Origin: CAYJAD01 sp964371225
GTDB taxonomy: Bacteria; Desulfobacterota; Desulfovibrionia; Desulfovibrionales; Desulfovibrionaceae
NCBI GenBank assembly: GCA_964371225.1
Contig: CAYJNA010000011.1
Location: 1 to 38,654 of the forward strand
Reading direction: 5' to 3'
Length of the DNA stretch: 38,654 nt
Below, piece after piece: positions 7,209 through 15,213 of this stretch. Made by a program: the position numbers and the translations under genes. The first letter of the stretch is position 1. The number at the start of each line of letters is the position of its first letter. The notes under the pieces were generated by a model. That model was not told the origin of the DNA. It worked only from the letters and a program-made list of their open reading frames with translations, and made no database searches.

Positions 7209-10200
7209 TTATTTTCCAAAAAAGCTTCCCACAGCCCAGAAAAAGGGATGTAAGGGCATGGGGTGCTTGATGGGTTTTTGATCTTGCTTGCACTGAGCTA
7301 TATAGTCGCGCAGCACTTGAGAATATTCATGCACCACGTCGGCATTACTGCCGGCTTTTTGCATATACTGCATAAAGTGCGACATGAGATAGTTAGAGAT
7401 TTCATCATCGGCAAACCAAAGTGTTCCATACACATTATTCACACCGCGACGCATGAACACGTCTACAAAACTCACTTGGTCAACGCCGGGAACCCAGCCT
7501 GTATCCCGCAGGGATTTTTCTACAGCCTCTGCAGAAAGCACATCGCCAAAAATTTCATTTTTTACGGCTTTAGGAGCAAAGGTTACGCCTGTATTACAAG
7601 CAGAAAGAATGACCACCTTGGTTTTTTCAAAGGATTTTTTATCAAGGCGCATGATATCTGACACAGTGAGTAAGCCGTCTTCATCACTGGGCAAAGGATC
7701 TTGCTTCACACCGTATTGAAATTCTTTTCCAGCCTGCATGTAAATATAGCCGTTCATGGGAGAATAGCCGTGTAACTGCGAATCAATGTATTCTTTACCA
7801 TATGTAAACATTTCAAAGTTATTAGGATCTACACGAGGATTTTCGCTGGGCTTATCTGCAAATCTTTTTTTCAAGAAATCATATTTCTTGGCATAGTTAT
7901 TAATGTAAGACATGTATACATCAGAAAAAGGCATGGCATGCGTTGCAAAATACACATACTCATATTGTGAATTTTTTAATTGATCAATGAGCCATTTCTC
8001 TGTGGCATCTTCTTCATAGCGGATATCTTTAATGGCAGTGTCATGGTTAATGCTGCCATCAGCATTTTGTACTTCTACCTTGGCGCCGGAAAGACTAGCC
8101 ATAAAGATATTAGTATTGCGCGGATTGCCTACAGCAAGCAAAGTCTTTAAGGATTCTTTGCTCACAGGGGCTTCAAGACTTTCTATGAAAGAAGGACGTA
8201 CCTGAGAAATGTCATACTTTTCTACCAAGAATTCAGCCGTGGTATCGGAGTAGTCCTTGGCTAAAGCAGCAAAAGGTACTTGTGCCAAGAAACCGCTGGC
8301 AACAAAATACAATTTCTTTTTATCAGCAATAAAGGCTTCAGTGGGCTGCACCAAATACTTATATAAAGTATTTAATGTGGCGCAAATACGCTTAAATTCA
8401 TCTTGGTGCGAACCTTGGCGCTTACCGCGACCGTATTTTTCAATATAGGACACAAGGAAGTCTTTTTTAATAATTCTGTCTAGTTCTTTTTGCGAAACCT
8501 CCACAGAATACTGCTCTACTGCATCCTTACTTATGGCAATGATAATAAGTTTATTATGTAAAGGTAAATACTGTAATACTGCTTGGTCTGCGCTAAGATT
8601 TTTCTGAATTTTTTGAATATCAACACGCGCGGCAGATTCAAAGATAATGGCATCTTCAGGATAAGCTTTTTCCCATTCAGCCAATAGCTTAGCATATTCA
8701 CCATCAAGTTTTTTTACCAAGGCTTGCTGCTTCTTTGCCTCTTGAGCTTTTAACTCATTTCTCTTCTTATCTTCCGCAGACATACCTTTTGTTGCAGTGG
8801 CGACTACAGGAATGGCTTTTTCCGCTTTCTCCTGCTGTTTGCCTAAAGCCACAAGTTTTTCAAAAGCTAACTGCTTTTGCGGATTGTCAAATTTCACCTG
8901 CACAAGGGCAGCACTGGCTTTAGAAATTTCATTGCGCAAAGTTTCATCAAATTGTATTTGTTTTTCTAAATACTTTTTATCTTTTGTTTTATCATATAAA
9001 GCGGCACACACTTCGCGCGCTTCATTATATAAGTCTTCCTTTTTTGCCATATACTGGCCAAGCAAAGACACGCTGGCAAGATTTGTACGCAAACTTGTTA
9101 CCATATCAATGGCTTGTGTATATTGCTTATACGCTTCAGCAAGTTTACCTTCTTGGTATTGACAATACCCTATTCCATGCCACGCCGACCATAAAAGCTC
9201 CTTAGAACCCACTTGTTTAGCCAGATTTAAGGCTTCTTCATACGCCTTTTGTGCTTCGGTAAGAGCATTGCCCATGCTCATTTCAGGAGCCACGGGTTCG
9301 TCATCAAAAATAAGGTCACGCGTGCTTCTATTGGGCGTGGCCGTCATTTTATACGCATTACCTATTTGAATTAGCGTTTCTGCTTGAGCACGAGGCAAAC
9401 CAATTTCTTTATATATGGCTAAAGCTTTATTATATAAATCTAAAGCCACCGTAAGATTTCTATCTTCGTACGCGGCTATAACCCCTTGCCCTAACAAGGC
9501 TCCGGCTACGCCTTCTTTAAAATTCACTTCGCGGAAAAGTTGCTCTGCTTTGCGATAATCAGCACGAGCTTCTTGTAAATGCGCAGTCATGCGGTACAAA
9601 AGCGCCCGATTCACAAGACCGATGGCCTCGTCTTTTTTGCTACCCACTTGCTGTGCTATACCTATGGCATTCACAAAGCGCGTCATGGCTTCTTCAAATT
9701 TTCCGGAGCTTTTAAACAATAACCCCATATTATTTTGATCTGCACCTTCATTGGCTTTAAGATTATTCTTTACAGCTCCATCCAAGGCTAATTGCAAAAA
9801 ATCTCGCGCTTTAGCATAATCCCCGCGCTCTAAATAAAGCAGACCAAGATTACTGTTGGATTCAGCAATGGTTTGTACAGCATTGCTTTTTTTAGCCAAT
9901 TGATTGGCCAAAGTAAGACTTTTGGATGCTGACAGAAAATCACCAATATTGCCTTCGCTCAAGCCAAGCCCTGTGAGGATTTTAGCTTGCGTTTCCACAG
10001 CAGCAGAATTTTGCAATAATTTACCGGCTTTTCCGTAATAATTTATAGCCTGATGATACATTTCCATTTTTCTATAGGTATCACCCAATTGCGCATATAA
10101 ATTTGCCACTTCTTCTTGAGGTAAGCGCGGAAAGTGCTTCAACATACTTTCCATAGCACTTACACGCAAAGCATATTGCGCAGTATCGTTGTAGCATCCT

Positions 10201-10526
10201 ATAAGATTTAAAAAGGCTTTTTTTCGTGTTGCTTCATCCAAGGATTTAGGATTTTTTAGCATTTGCGTATAGATGGCAATGGCGGCGTTGTAATTTTTCC
10301 CCGTCATATAGCTAATGGCAGCGTTATTTAAAAAAGCATTGGCTTTAGCAGCATCATTTTGCTGGCGTAGCATTTTAGCCACTTGCACAAATAAAGCCCC
10401 TGCTTCATCATATTGCCCGCTTTTAAAAGCTTGTTGTGCCTGAGAAAAAGTTTCTTGAAGGCCGGCGGCGTACGAAAAAGTACTAGAAAAAATAAGACAT
10501 GAGGTAAGCACCAAAACTTTTAACAT
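7209..10526 (-). CDS. Exported TPR-CHAT caspase-like protease
   Basis: This 1105-residue protein begins with a signal peptide (residues 1-20, FSYA-AG). About ten tetratricopeptide repeats span 24-475 (for example NSNLGLLYLERGDYAKARDF at about 224-243). A coiled-coil, Lys/Glu-rich linker (about 490-625) leads to a C-terminal CHAT domain (about 635-1105). The clan CD dyad is intact: His863 in YFATHA and Cys977 in VVILSACNTG. The spacing of 114 residues between them is longer than in typical CHAT domains because of a roughly 70-residue insert (868-940) that includes NFEMF. RSTRDLIFDDE at 400-410 sits in a linker between TPR blocks. CHAT domains are cysteine peptidases related to caspases and separase, and TPR-CHAT proteins act in regulated proteolysis. 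The shared motif in neighbours marks likely substrates or binding partners. LTSC near residue 10 resembles a lipobox, but the hydrophobic run before it is too short. The start is supported by GAGAGGAA. Confidence 0.85.
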   Translation of the reverse strand: MLKVLVLTSCLIFSSTFSYAAGLQETFSQAQQAFKSGQYDEAGALFVQVAKMLRQQNDAAKANAFLNNAAISYMTGKNYNAAIAIYTQMLKNPKSLDEATRKKAFLNLIGCYNDTAQYALRVSAMESMLKHFPRLPQEEVANLYAQLGDTYRKMEMYHQAINYYGKAGKLLQNSAAVETQAKILTGLGLSEGNIGDFLSASKSLTLANQLAKKSNAVQTIAESNSNLGLLYLERGDYAKARDFLQLALDGAVKNNLKANEGADQNNMGLLFKSSGKFEEAMTRFVNAIGIAQQVGSKKDEAIGLVNRALLYRMTAHLQEARADYRKAEQLFREVNFKEGVAGALLGQGVIAAYEDRNLTVALDLYNKALAIYKEIGLPRAQAETLIQIGNAYKMTATPNRSTRDLIFDDEPVAPEMSMGNALTEAQKAYEEALNLAKQVGSKELLWSAWHGIGYCQYQEGKLAEAYKQYTQAIDMVTSLRTNLASVSLLGQYMAKKEDLYNEAREVCAALYDKTKDKKYLEKQIQFDETLRNEISKASAALVQVKFDNPQKQLAFEKLVALGKQQEKAEKAIPVVATATKGMSAEDKKRNELKAQEAKKQQALVKKLDGEYAKLLAEWEKAYPEDAIIFESAARVDIQKIQKNLSADQAVLQYLPLHNKLIIIAISKDAVEQYSVEVSQKELDRIIKKDFLVSYIEKYGRGKRQGSHQDEFKRICATLNTLYKYLVQPTEAFIADKKKLYFVASGFLAQVPFAALAKDYSDTTAEFLVEKYDISQVRPSFIESLEAPVSKESLKTLLAVGNPRNTNIFMASLSGAKVEVQNADGSINHDTAIKDIRYEEDATEKWLIDQLKNSQYEYVYFATHAMPFSDVYMSYINNYAKKYDFLKKRFADKPSENPRVDPNNFEMFTYGKEYIDSQLHGYSPMNGYIYMQAGKEFQYGVKQDPLPSDEDGLLTVSDIMRLDKKSFEKTKVVILSACNTGVTFAPKAVKNEIFGDVLSAEAVEKSLRDTGWVPGVDQVSFVDVFMRRGVNNVYGTLWFADDEISNYLMSHFMQYMQKAGSNADVVHEYSQVLRDYIAQCKQDQKPIKHPMPLHPFFWAVGSFFGK
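7806..7820 (-). other. NFEMF pentapeptide in the CHAT-domain insert
   Basis: This encodes residues 903-907 of the CHAT protein, between the catalytic His and Cys. The same five residues form the extreme C-terminus of the HExxH protein (5499-5513), and 14 of the 15 coding bases agree. It may be a docking peptide or coincidence. Confidence 0.5.
9297..9329 (-). other. RSTRDLIF motif within the TPR-CHAT protein
   Basis: This encodes residues 400-410 (RSTRDLIFDDE) followed by PVAPE, an apparently non-repeat linker inserted between TPR units. It is the most divergent of the five motif copies (Ser for Thr, Ile for Val) but keeps Thr-Arg-Asp-Leu and the acidic end. It could be a self-processing site that separates the N-terminal TPR block from the catalytic part. 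Confidence 0.88.
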
Positions 10527-10672
10527 ACATTTCCTCTCGTGCTAACAGATGTTTTCAAACCAATTGAAAAAACTCAAACAGAGCTTTATTTTGACAAAAA
10601 CAAACTTTTTAAACGTGTGTGCCTTAGAGACACAGTTCTAGCGAGGAGCCTGCTGCTGTTAAAAGCATGGGC

Positions 10673-10678
10673 ATTATA
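10673..10678 (-). promoter_or_regulatory. Probable extended -10 promoter for the CHAT gene
   Basis: The minus strand reads TGATATAAT, a perfect TATAAT with an extended -10 TGn. The -35 region (GAGCAG) is weak. It lies about 147 bases before the CHAT start, giving an untranslated leader of about 140 bases. Inverted repeats at 10688-10703 (GCGAG...CTCGC) and 10704-10715 (CCTTATATAAGG) sit in the -10 to -35 and upstream zone and could be operators. This suggests the CHAT gene can be expressed separately from the upstream DUF4384 gene. Confidence 0.5.
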
Positions 10679-10738
10679 TCATTTTTTGCGAGGTGCTGCT
10701 CGCCCTTATATAAGGACAAGCAACAGAAAGTAAATACT

Positions 10739-11401
10739 TTACTTATGCGTAAGTACGAAATTAGTAACTAGAGGTTGCCCTTTAGGAGCAGTTTGAGACT
10801 TTGTGTTCACATCGCCTGAGTCTTCATCATCAAATACCAAGTCACGTGTGGTGCGCTTTTCAGCATCATCACCATCTGTGCTTACTTGTAAGCTGGTAGC
10901 TATGGCTTCCATGCTAGCATTGGCTTCAATGACTTTTTCAATATCTTCTAGGCGATTGGGCGATAAAATGCATAACAGCTCTTCTTTACCGGCCTTATTG
11001 TCAAACTTAAAAGTCCCTTTCACTGGTACAGTGTATTCTTGATTACGTTTCACAGTATTATCTTCACCAGCTTTTTTGCTCGGAAATAATACAGCATACT
11101 GACCAGATGAGCCTTTAGCCATCCAATAGACAAAGCCATCAGCATTGGGGGTGAACACGAGTTTGATTTTATCACCCGATTGAAATTCGTGGCTAGGAAC
11201 AACAGTGCTAGTCTTCCCGTCACGAGTGAGAAGAATAGTGCTTTTAATAGCAAGAGTTTGTGTTGCGTCTTCACTGCTTGGCGAGGAAGCAGAACTTTCA
11301 TCATCTTCAAAAACAAGATCACGCGTAGTTCGTGCAAACAAATCAGACACAACTGTTAAAGATACCATACAAAAAAGTAACGCAAGAAAAAACTTTTTCA
11401 T
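10739..11401 (-). CDS. Small exported DUF4384 protein with two RTTRDLVF motifs
   Basis: The protein has 220 residues. A signal peptide spans 1-23 (cleavage predicted after DLFA), so the mature protein would start directly with the motif RTTRDLVFEDD (24-34). The DUF4384 domain covers about 52-158 (SGDKIKLVFTPNADGFVYW, LFPSKKAG, YTVPVKG). The second motif, RTTRDLVFDDE, is at 183-193 and is followed by a conserved tail (DVNTKSQT...). From residue 50 on it aligns without large gaps to the larger DUF4384 protein at 4348-5484, but it lacks that protein's N-terminal beta-rich domain. It is the first gene of the exported operon, 212 bases ahead of the CHAT gene, with ribosome site AAGGAG. It is probably a partner or substrate of the CHAT protease; that is inferred from the shared motif and context. 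Confidence 0.82.
   Translation of the reverse strand: MKKFFLALLFCMVSLTVVSDLFARTTRDLVFEDDESSASSPSSEDATQTLAIKSTILLTRDGKTSTVVPSHEFQSGDKIKLVFTPNADGFVYWMAKGSSGQYAVLFPSKKAGEDNTVKRNQEYTVPVKGTFKFDNKAGKEELLCILSPNRLEDIEKVIEANASMEAIATSLQVSTDGDDAEKRTTRDLVFDDEDSGDVNTKSQTAPKGQPLVTNFVLTHK
10823..10855 (-). other. RTTRDLVF motif, small DUF4384 protein, C-terminal copy
   Basis: This encodes residues 183-193 (RTTRDLVFDDE). Exactly 34 residues follow Arg186, the same tail length as after the equivalent Arg344 of the larger paralogue. Confidence 0.9.
11300..11332 (-). other. RTTRDLVF motif, small DUF4384 protein, N-terminal copy
   Basis: This encodes residues 24-34 (RTTRDLVFEDD), directly after the predicted signal-peptide cleavage site. 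An acidic and Ser-rich stretch follows (ESSASSPSSED). Confidence 0.9.
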
Positions 11402-11642
11402 TCTTTTTCTCCTTAAAAGTTATGTCCTAAATGGATACTCTATCTATGGCACTTTTCCTGATGAAACACAAGGGATAATACAATGAGCATATAGAAAATA
11501 TGTCATTTTAGTACTAATTATGTATACTTTAAGGATTTTTCAATTACACTTCGCACAAATTAATGTATCTTAATATGCTATTTATACTTTCAAAGATGAT
11601 ACATGTAATTTTCTATCCAAAGTCTACATCAACACATGACGT

Positions 11643-11667
11643 ATACTATGCTACTCCAGCATAGTAT
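11643..11667. promoter_or_regulatory. Perfect inverted repeat, operator candidate
   Basis: ATACTATGCT (11643-11652) and AGCATAGTAT (11658-11667) are separated by ACTCC. It lies near the middle of the divergent region and has no T-run on either side, which favours a protein-binding site over a terminator. Confidence 0.5.
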
Positions 11668-11770
11668 GGTTAAAATACCTACTCTTTATGGCGACAAAAG
11701 CAATAAAAACCTTTTTCATAACCTACTCCACGGCTATTAAAACTATCCACTGTTAAAGAAAGTCTTAAAC

Positions 11771-11800
11771 TTGACACACAGTGTACAACAATACTATTCT
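11771..11800 (+). promoter_or_regulatory. Sigma-70-type promoter candidate for the hybrid kinase gene
   Basis: A perfect TTGACA (-35) is followed after 18 bases by TATTCT (-10, four of six matches). It would give a leader of roughly 95 bases before the ATG at 11903. Confidence 0.45.
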
Positions 11801-11902
11801 GATACACTATTGTGCCACAGCTTGTAGATATTTACATTTAAATAATAATTTCAGAACCATACTATGACATTCAGCTAAAAATTATATTTTAAAGGTAGGC
11901 GA

Positions 11903-14900
11903 ATGGTGTACGCAGAAAATTTATTCAAAAAATATTGTGCCCACAGTACTGGCGCTACTTTGCAGCACGTCGCCAATATACTGTTACTTCTTCTCATCGC
12001 ATCACTTTTTTTTACGCAAATTGCTCTTGCAAAATATACCTTTTCCCCCACCGAAGCTGAAAAAGACTTCATAGAAAACACAAAGCCTATAGAAGTGACC
12101 TATGATGCTTTCTGGCCTCCTTTCGAAGCTTATAGCCATGAGCATCAAACCATTGATGGCATAAACCATGATATTCTTATGCTTATTTCTGAGCTAACAG
12201 GTTTACAGTTTACCTTTAAGCATGGCCTTACCTACGCTGATGCTTTAGAAAAGTTGAGCCTGAACAAAAGCACCATGCACTTAAGCTACGACACAAACCC
12301 AGAAATGGCTCAGGAGCTCAACGGAGTACTATCTGATTGCTTTCTTGCTACCCCCATAGCCATGATTGGTAGAGGGTATCACATTAATGAAGAGAGTATA
12401 TTTGCCGTTTCCAAGCTACATCCCGTTACTATTTCTTTTGTAAAAGAAACATTTCCACATAATACTCTTTTGGAGTTCGATGATATTGAAGCTGCCTATG
12501 AGGCTGTAGAAAATGGTACTGCAGATTACACTTTTGAAAATGTCTATGCTGCACGCGACGCTATCTCTGATGGTAAATACCCCCTATTACATATTTCTAA
12601 CGTCTTACCTCTCTATGACAGATTTTCATTTATTTTCTCTAAAAATGTAGACCCTCGCCTTATATCTATCATTAATAAAGGCATAGCCGCTTTTCCGCGT
12701 GATAAATTCAGCAATATTCTACTAAAACATACTACCCTACCAAGTTATACATCTCAATTTGTACAATTTCTATCCTACATTAGTGTCGATTTATTATTTG
12801 GAGTAATTATTTTATTAATTTCTTTGATGATTGTTCTTTCTATATATGGAAAGAGACAAAGAAAAATGAAAAATATATTACAAAGAAAGCAAAAGCAAAT
12901 TCAAGAAATGCTTGATGCTTTCCCTATGCCTATCTATATTTCTGATATAGATACTTTTGAAATTTTATATTGCAACAAAGCTGTATACAAATTTTATAAT
13001 TGTAAAGATGTTATTTCAAAATACTGTTATAAAGTATTTAGGAATCTTGATGAACCATGTGAAAAATGCAGCAATAGCATTATTAAAAAAATATCTCATC
13101 CTTATATTTGGAATAGATATGATGAAGATCTAAATAAACATATTCAATTTGCTGACTCATGCATTTCATGGGACGACAAAGAAAATGCACGTTTATCTAT
13201 TATAACTGACATTACTGAAGTATTAGAATTACAAAAAGAGAAACTTGATGAAGAAATTAATTCCATTATTTCTGAAAATATACCGCTGTGCATAACTTTT
13301 TGGAATGAAGCTGGTGATGTTATTGATTGTAATCAAGAAATTTTGCGTACATTTAAGTTTGAAACAAAACAAGATTACCTGAATAACTTTCATAAAGTCA
13401 TGCCCACCCATCAGCCCAATGGAAGAAACTCTTTAGAGCTTGTAAAAGAAAATCATGCTTATGTCTTAGAACATGGCTATTATCGCTTTGAATGGTTACA
13501 CAAAGACTGTTATGATGAACTCATTCCTTCAGAAGTAATCTTGGTGCGTAGTATTTTAGATAAAAAAACCATCGTCATTTCTTATGTAAAGGATTTACGT
13601 GAAATCAAAAAGAGCCAAGAGCTCCTGAAAAAAGCTGAATTACGTCACACCCTTTTACTTGACTCTATGCCCATGGGTATACATTTTTGGAATACCAATG
13701 GTGAACTGGAATATGCCAACCAAGAAGCTGTAAACCTTTTTGGATTTTCATCCATTGAAGATTGCTTACAAAATTTTGCAAAAATACTTCCTAAATATCA
13801 GCCCGACGGAAAACTTTCCTTAGATCTTGTAAAACAACAAAATGAGAACGCTTACAAACATGGTTTTACCAAGTCAGAAACGCTTTGCATTCATCTTATC
13901 ACGGGAGAAGAAATTCCGGTAGATGTTTTTGTTGTACGCATTTCCTATGAAGGCACAGATGGACTTATTACATATTTTAGGGATGTTCGCGAGCAAAAAG
14001 CCATGTTGCAAGAGCTCGCCAACAACGCAGAAAAATTACGCGAAGCCAAGGAAATAGCAGAGCAAAGCACTAAAGCCAAAGGTGAATTTCTAGCCAACAT
14101 GAGTCATGAAATCCGCACACCCATGAATGGTATTTTAGGGCTGCTCCATCTGCTGTCGCAAACTGAAATGACCACTACGCAAGAAAAGTATGTTCAAAAA
14201 ACTATTTTTTCCGCCAACAACCTCATGCGTATTATTAATGACATTCTTGATTTTTCCAAAATTGAAGCTGGTAAGCTTGAAATGGAAGAAAGACCTTTTA
14301 CTTTGCAAAGCCTTTGCCGCGAAGTAAAAGATCTTTACGAACCCAAGTGTCATGAAAAACAATTACTTTTTCAGATAGATGCCGGAGAACACGCTGAAAC
14401 CCACCTTCTGGGAGATGCTTTGCGCTTAAAGCAAGTTTTATTTAACTTGGTAAGTAATGCCATAAAGTTTACGGAAAAAGGTTCCATCACCTTACATGTA
14501 GAAAGCTCTATCCATGAAGAACATGAATTACATTGTTGCTTCACTTTACGTGACACAGGCATCGGTCTAACGCCTGAGCAAATTAAACGCCTATTTTCCG
14601 CCTTTTCTCAAGCAGATAATACGGTCACGCGTAAATATGGTGGCACAGGCTTAGGACTTATAATTTCGCAAAATATTATATCATTGATGCGCGGAAAAAT
14701 TTGGGTAGAAAGCACATATGGGCAGGGTTCGACATTTTTCTGCACTGCTAAATTCGTCTTAGCTCCTCAAAATTTTCAACATGGTACACAGCAAGAAATA
14801 AGCCCTTGTCAGGAAATTGCACATCCTTTAGGAGCACAGCATTTGCTATTGGCAGAAGATAATGAAATAAATCAAATTGTAGCACAAGAAATACTTCAAG

Positions 14901-15211
14901 CTGCTGGTTTTACAGTAGACATTGCCCAAAATGGACAAGAAGCGTTAGATATGCTTGAAAAAAATACCTATGACGCCATCCTTATGGACATTCAAATGCC
15001 CATCATGGACGGATATACCGCTGCTAAAAAGATTCGGCTCCAAAACAAATATGCCACTCTACCCATCATTGCCATGTCTGCGCATGCCATGAAGGGGGAT
15101 AAAGAAATAAGCCTTTCTCACGGTATGAACGACCATATTACTAAACCCATTGATCCCGAAACACTTTATAAGACACTATACTATTGGATTAAGGCCAATA
15201 CTAAGGAATGA
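11903..15211 (+). CDS. Hybrid sensor histidine kinase with periplasmic SBP domain and three PAS domains
   Basis: This is a 1102-residue inner-membrane two-component sensor. Residues 22-43 form a signal or transmembrane helix. About 55-277 form a type-3 periplasmic solute-binding domain (FWPPFEAY, INHDILMLISELTG, FSFIFSK), suggesting direct sensing of a small ligand. The second transmembrane helix is at about 296-316. PAS1 is at about 335-440 and contains a CxxC (Cys386, Cys389). PAS2 (about 455-570) and PAS3 (about 585-700) are similar to each other. The HisKA box FLANMSHEIRTPMNGIL has phosphoacceptor His735. HATPase motifs are NLVSNAIKF, DTGIGL and GGTGLGL. A receiver domain (about 978-1100) has phosphoacceptor Asp1029 in MDIQMPIMDG. 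No output or Hpt domain is present, so a partner must exist elsewhere. It is transcribed away from the CHAT operon, and its stop overlaps the next gene. Confidence 0.92.
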   Translation: MVYAENLFKKYCAHSTGATLQHVANILLLLLIASLFFTQIALAKYTFSPTEAEKDFIENTKPIEVTYDAFWPPFEAYSHEHQTIDGINHDILMLISELTGLQFTFKHGLTYADALEKLSLNKSTMHLSYDTNPEMAQELNGVLSDCFLATPIAMIGRGYHINEESIFAVSKLHPVTISFVKETFPHNTLLEFDDIEAAYEAVENGTADYTFENVYAARDAISDGKYPLLHISNVLPLYDRFSFIFSKNVDPRLISIINKGIAAFPRDKFSNILLKHTTLPSYTSQFVQFLSYISVDLLFGVIILLISLMIVLSIYGKRQRKMKNILQRKQKQIQEMLDAFPMPIYISDIDTFEILYCNKAVYKFYNCKDVISKYCYKVFRNLDEPCEKCSNSIIKKISHPYIWNRYDEDLNKHIQFADSCISWDDKENARLSIITDITEVLELQKEKLDEEINSIISENIPLCITFWNEAGDVIDCNQEILRTFKFETKQDYLNNFHKVMPTHQPNGRNSLELVKENHAYVLEHGYYRFEWLHKDCYDELIPSEVILVRSILDKKTIVISYVKDLREIKKSQELLKKAELRHTLLLDSMPMGIHFWNTNGELEYANQEAVNLFGFSSIEDCLQNFAKILPKYQPDGKLSLDLVKQQNENAYKHGFTKSETLCIHLITGEEIPVDVFVVRISYEGTDGLITYFRDVREQKAMLQELANNAEKLREAKEIAEQSTKAKGEFLANMSHEIRTPMNGILGLLHLLSQTEMTTTQEKYVQKTIFSANNLMRIINDILDFSKIEAGKLEMEERPFTLQSLCREVKDLYEPKCHEKQLLFQIDAGEHAETHLLGDALRLKQVLFNLVSNAIKFTEKGSITLHVESSIHEEHELHCCFTLRDTGIGLTPEQIKRLFSAFSQADNTVTRKYGGTGLGLIISQNIISLMRGKIWVESTYGQGSTFFCTAKFVLAPQNFQHGTQQEISPCQEIAHPLGAQHLLLAEDNEINQIVAQEILQAAGFTVDIAQNGQEALDMLEKNTYDAILMDIQMPIMDGYTAAKKIRLQNKYATLPIIAMSAHAMKGDKEISLSHGMNDHITKPIDPETLYKTLYYWIKANTKE

Positions 15212-15213
15212 AA

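Larger units (their letters stand above)
11402..11902. promoter_or_regulatory. Divergent intergenic region between the CHAT operon and the hybrid kinase gene
   Basis: These 501 bases without a gene separate two divergent transcription units. The region is AT-rich. On the minus side there is a good ribosome site (AAGGAG) for the small DUF4384 gene. A perfect 10-bp inverted repeat lies at 11643-11667 and a plus-strand promoter candidate at 11771-11800. A TATTAT -10-like box for the minus strand lies near 11480, without a convincing -35. I see no RNA gene. Confidence 0.5.

Noticed and set aside
8797..9162. 121-codon frame antisense to the CHAT gene
   Set aside because: It is the antisense of a Lys/Glu-rich coiled-coil coding stretch; its Ser/Cys/Phe-rich translation is an artefact.
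7209..10526. Lipobox-like LTSC at residues 7-10 of the CHAT protein
   Set aside because: The hydrophobic run before the Cys is only about five residues, too short for a lipoprotein signal; a normal cleavage site at FSYA-AG fits better.
10539..10733. 64-codon plus-strand frame between the CHAT and small DUF4384 genes
   Set aside because: It covers the probable CHAT promoter and leader on the opposite strand, has no Shine-Dalgarno, and its residue pattern is not protein-like.
4348..11401. Type III-E CRISPR-associated (Craspase) TPR-CHAT system
   Set aside because: There is no Cas7-11, no CRISPR array and no cas gene nearby, and all proteins here carry export signals, so the resemblance is limited to the TPR-CHAT architecture.
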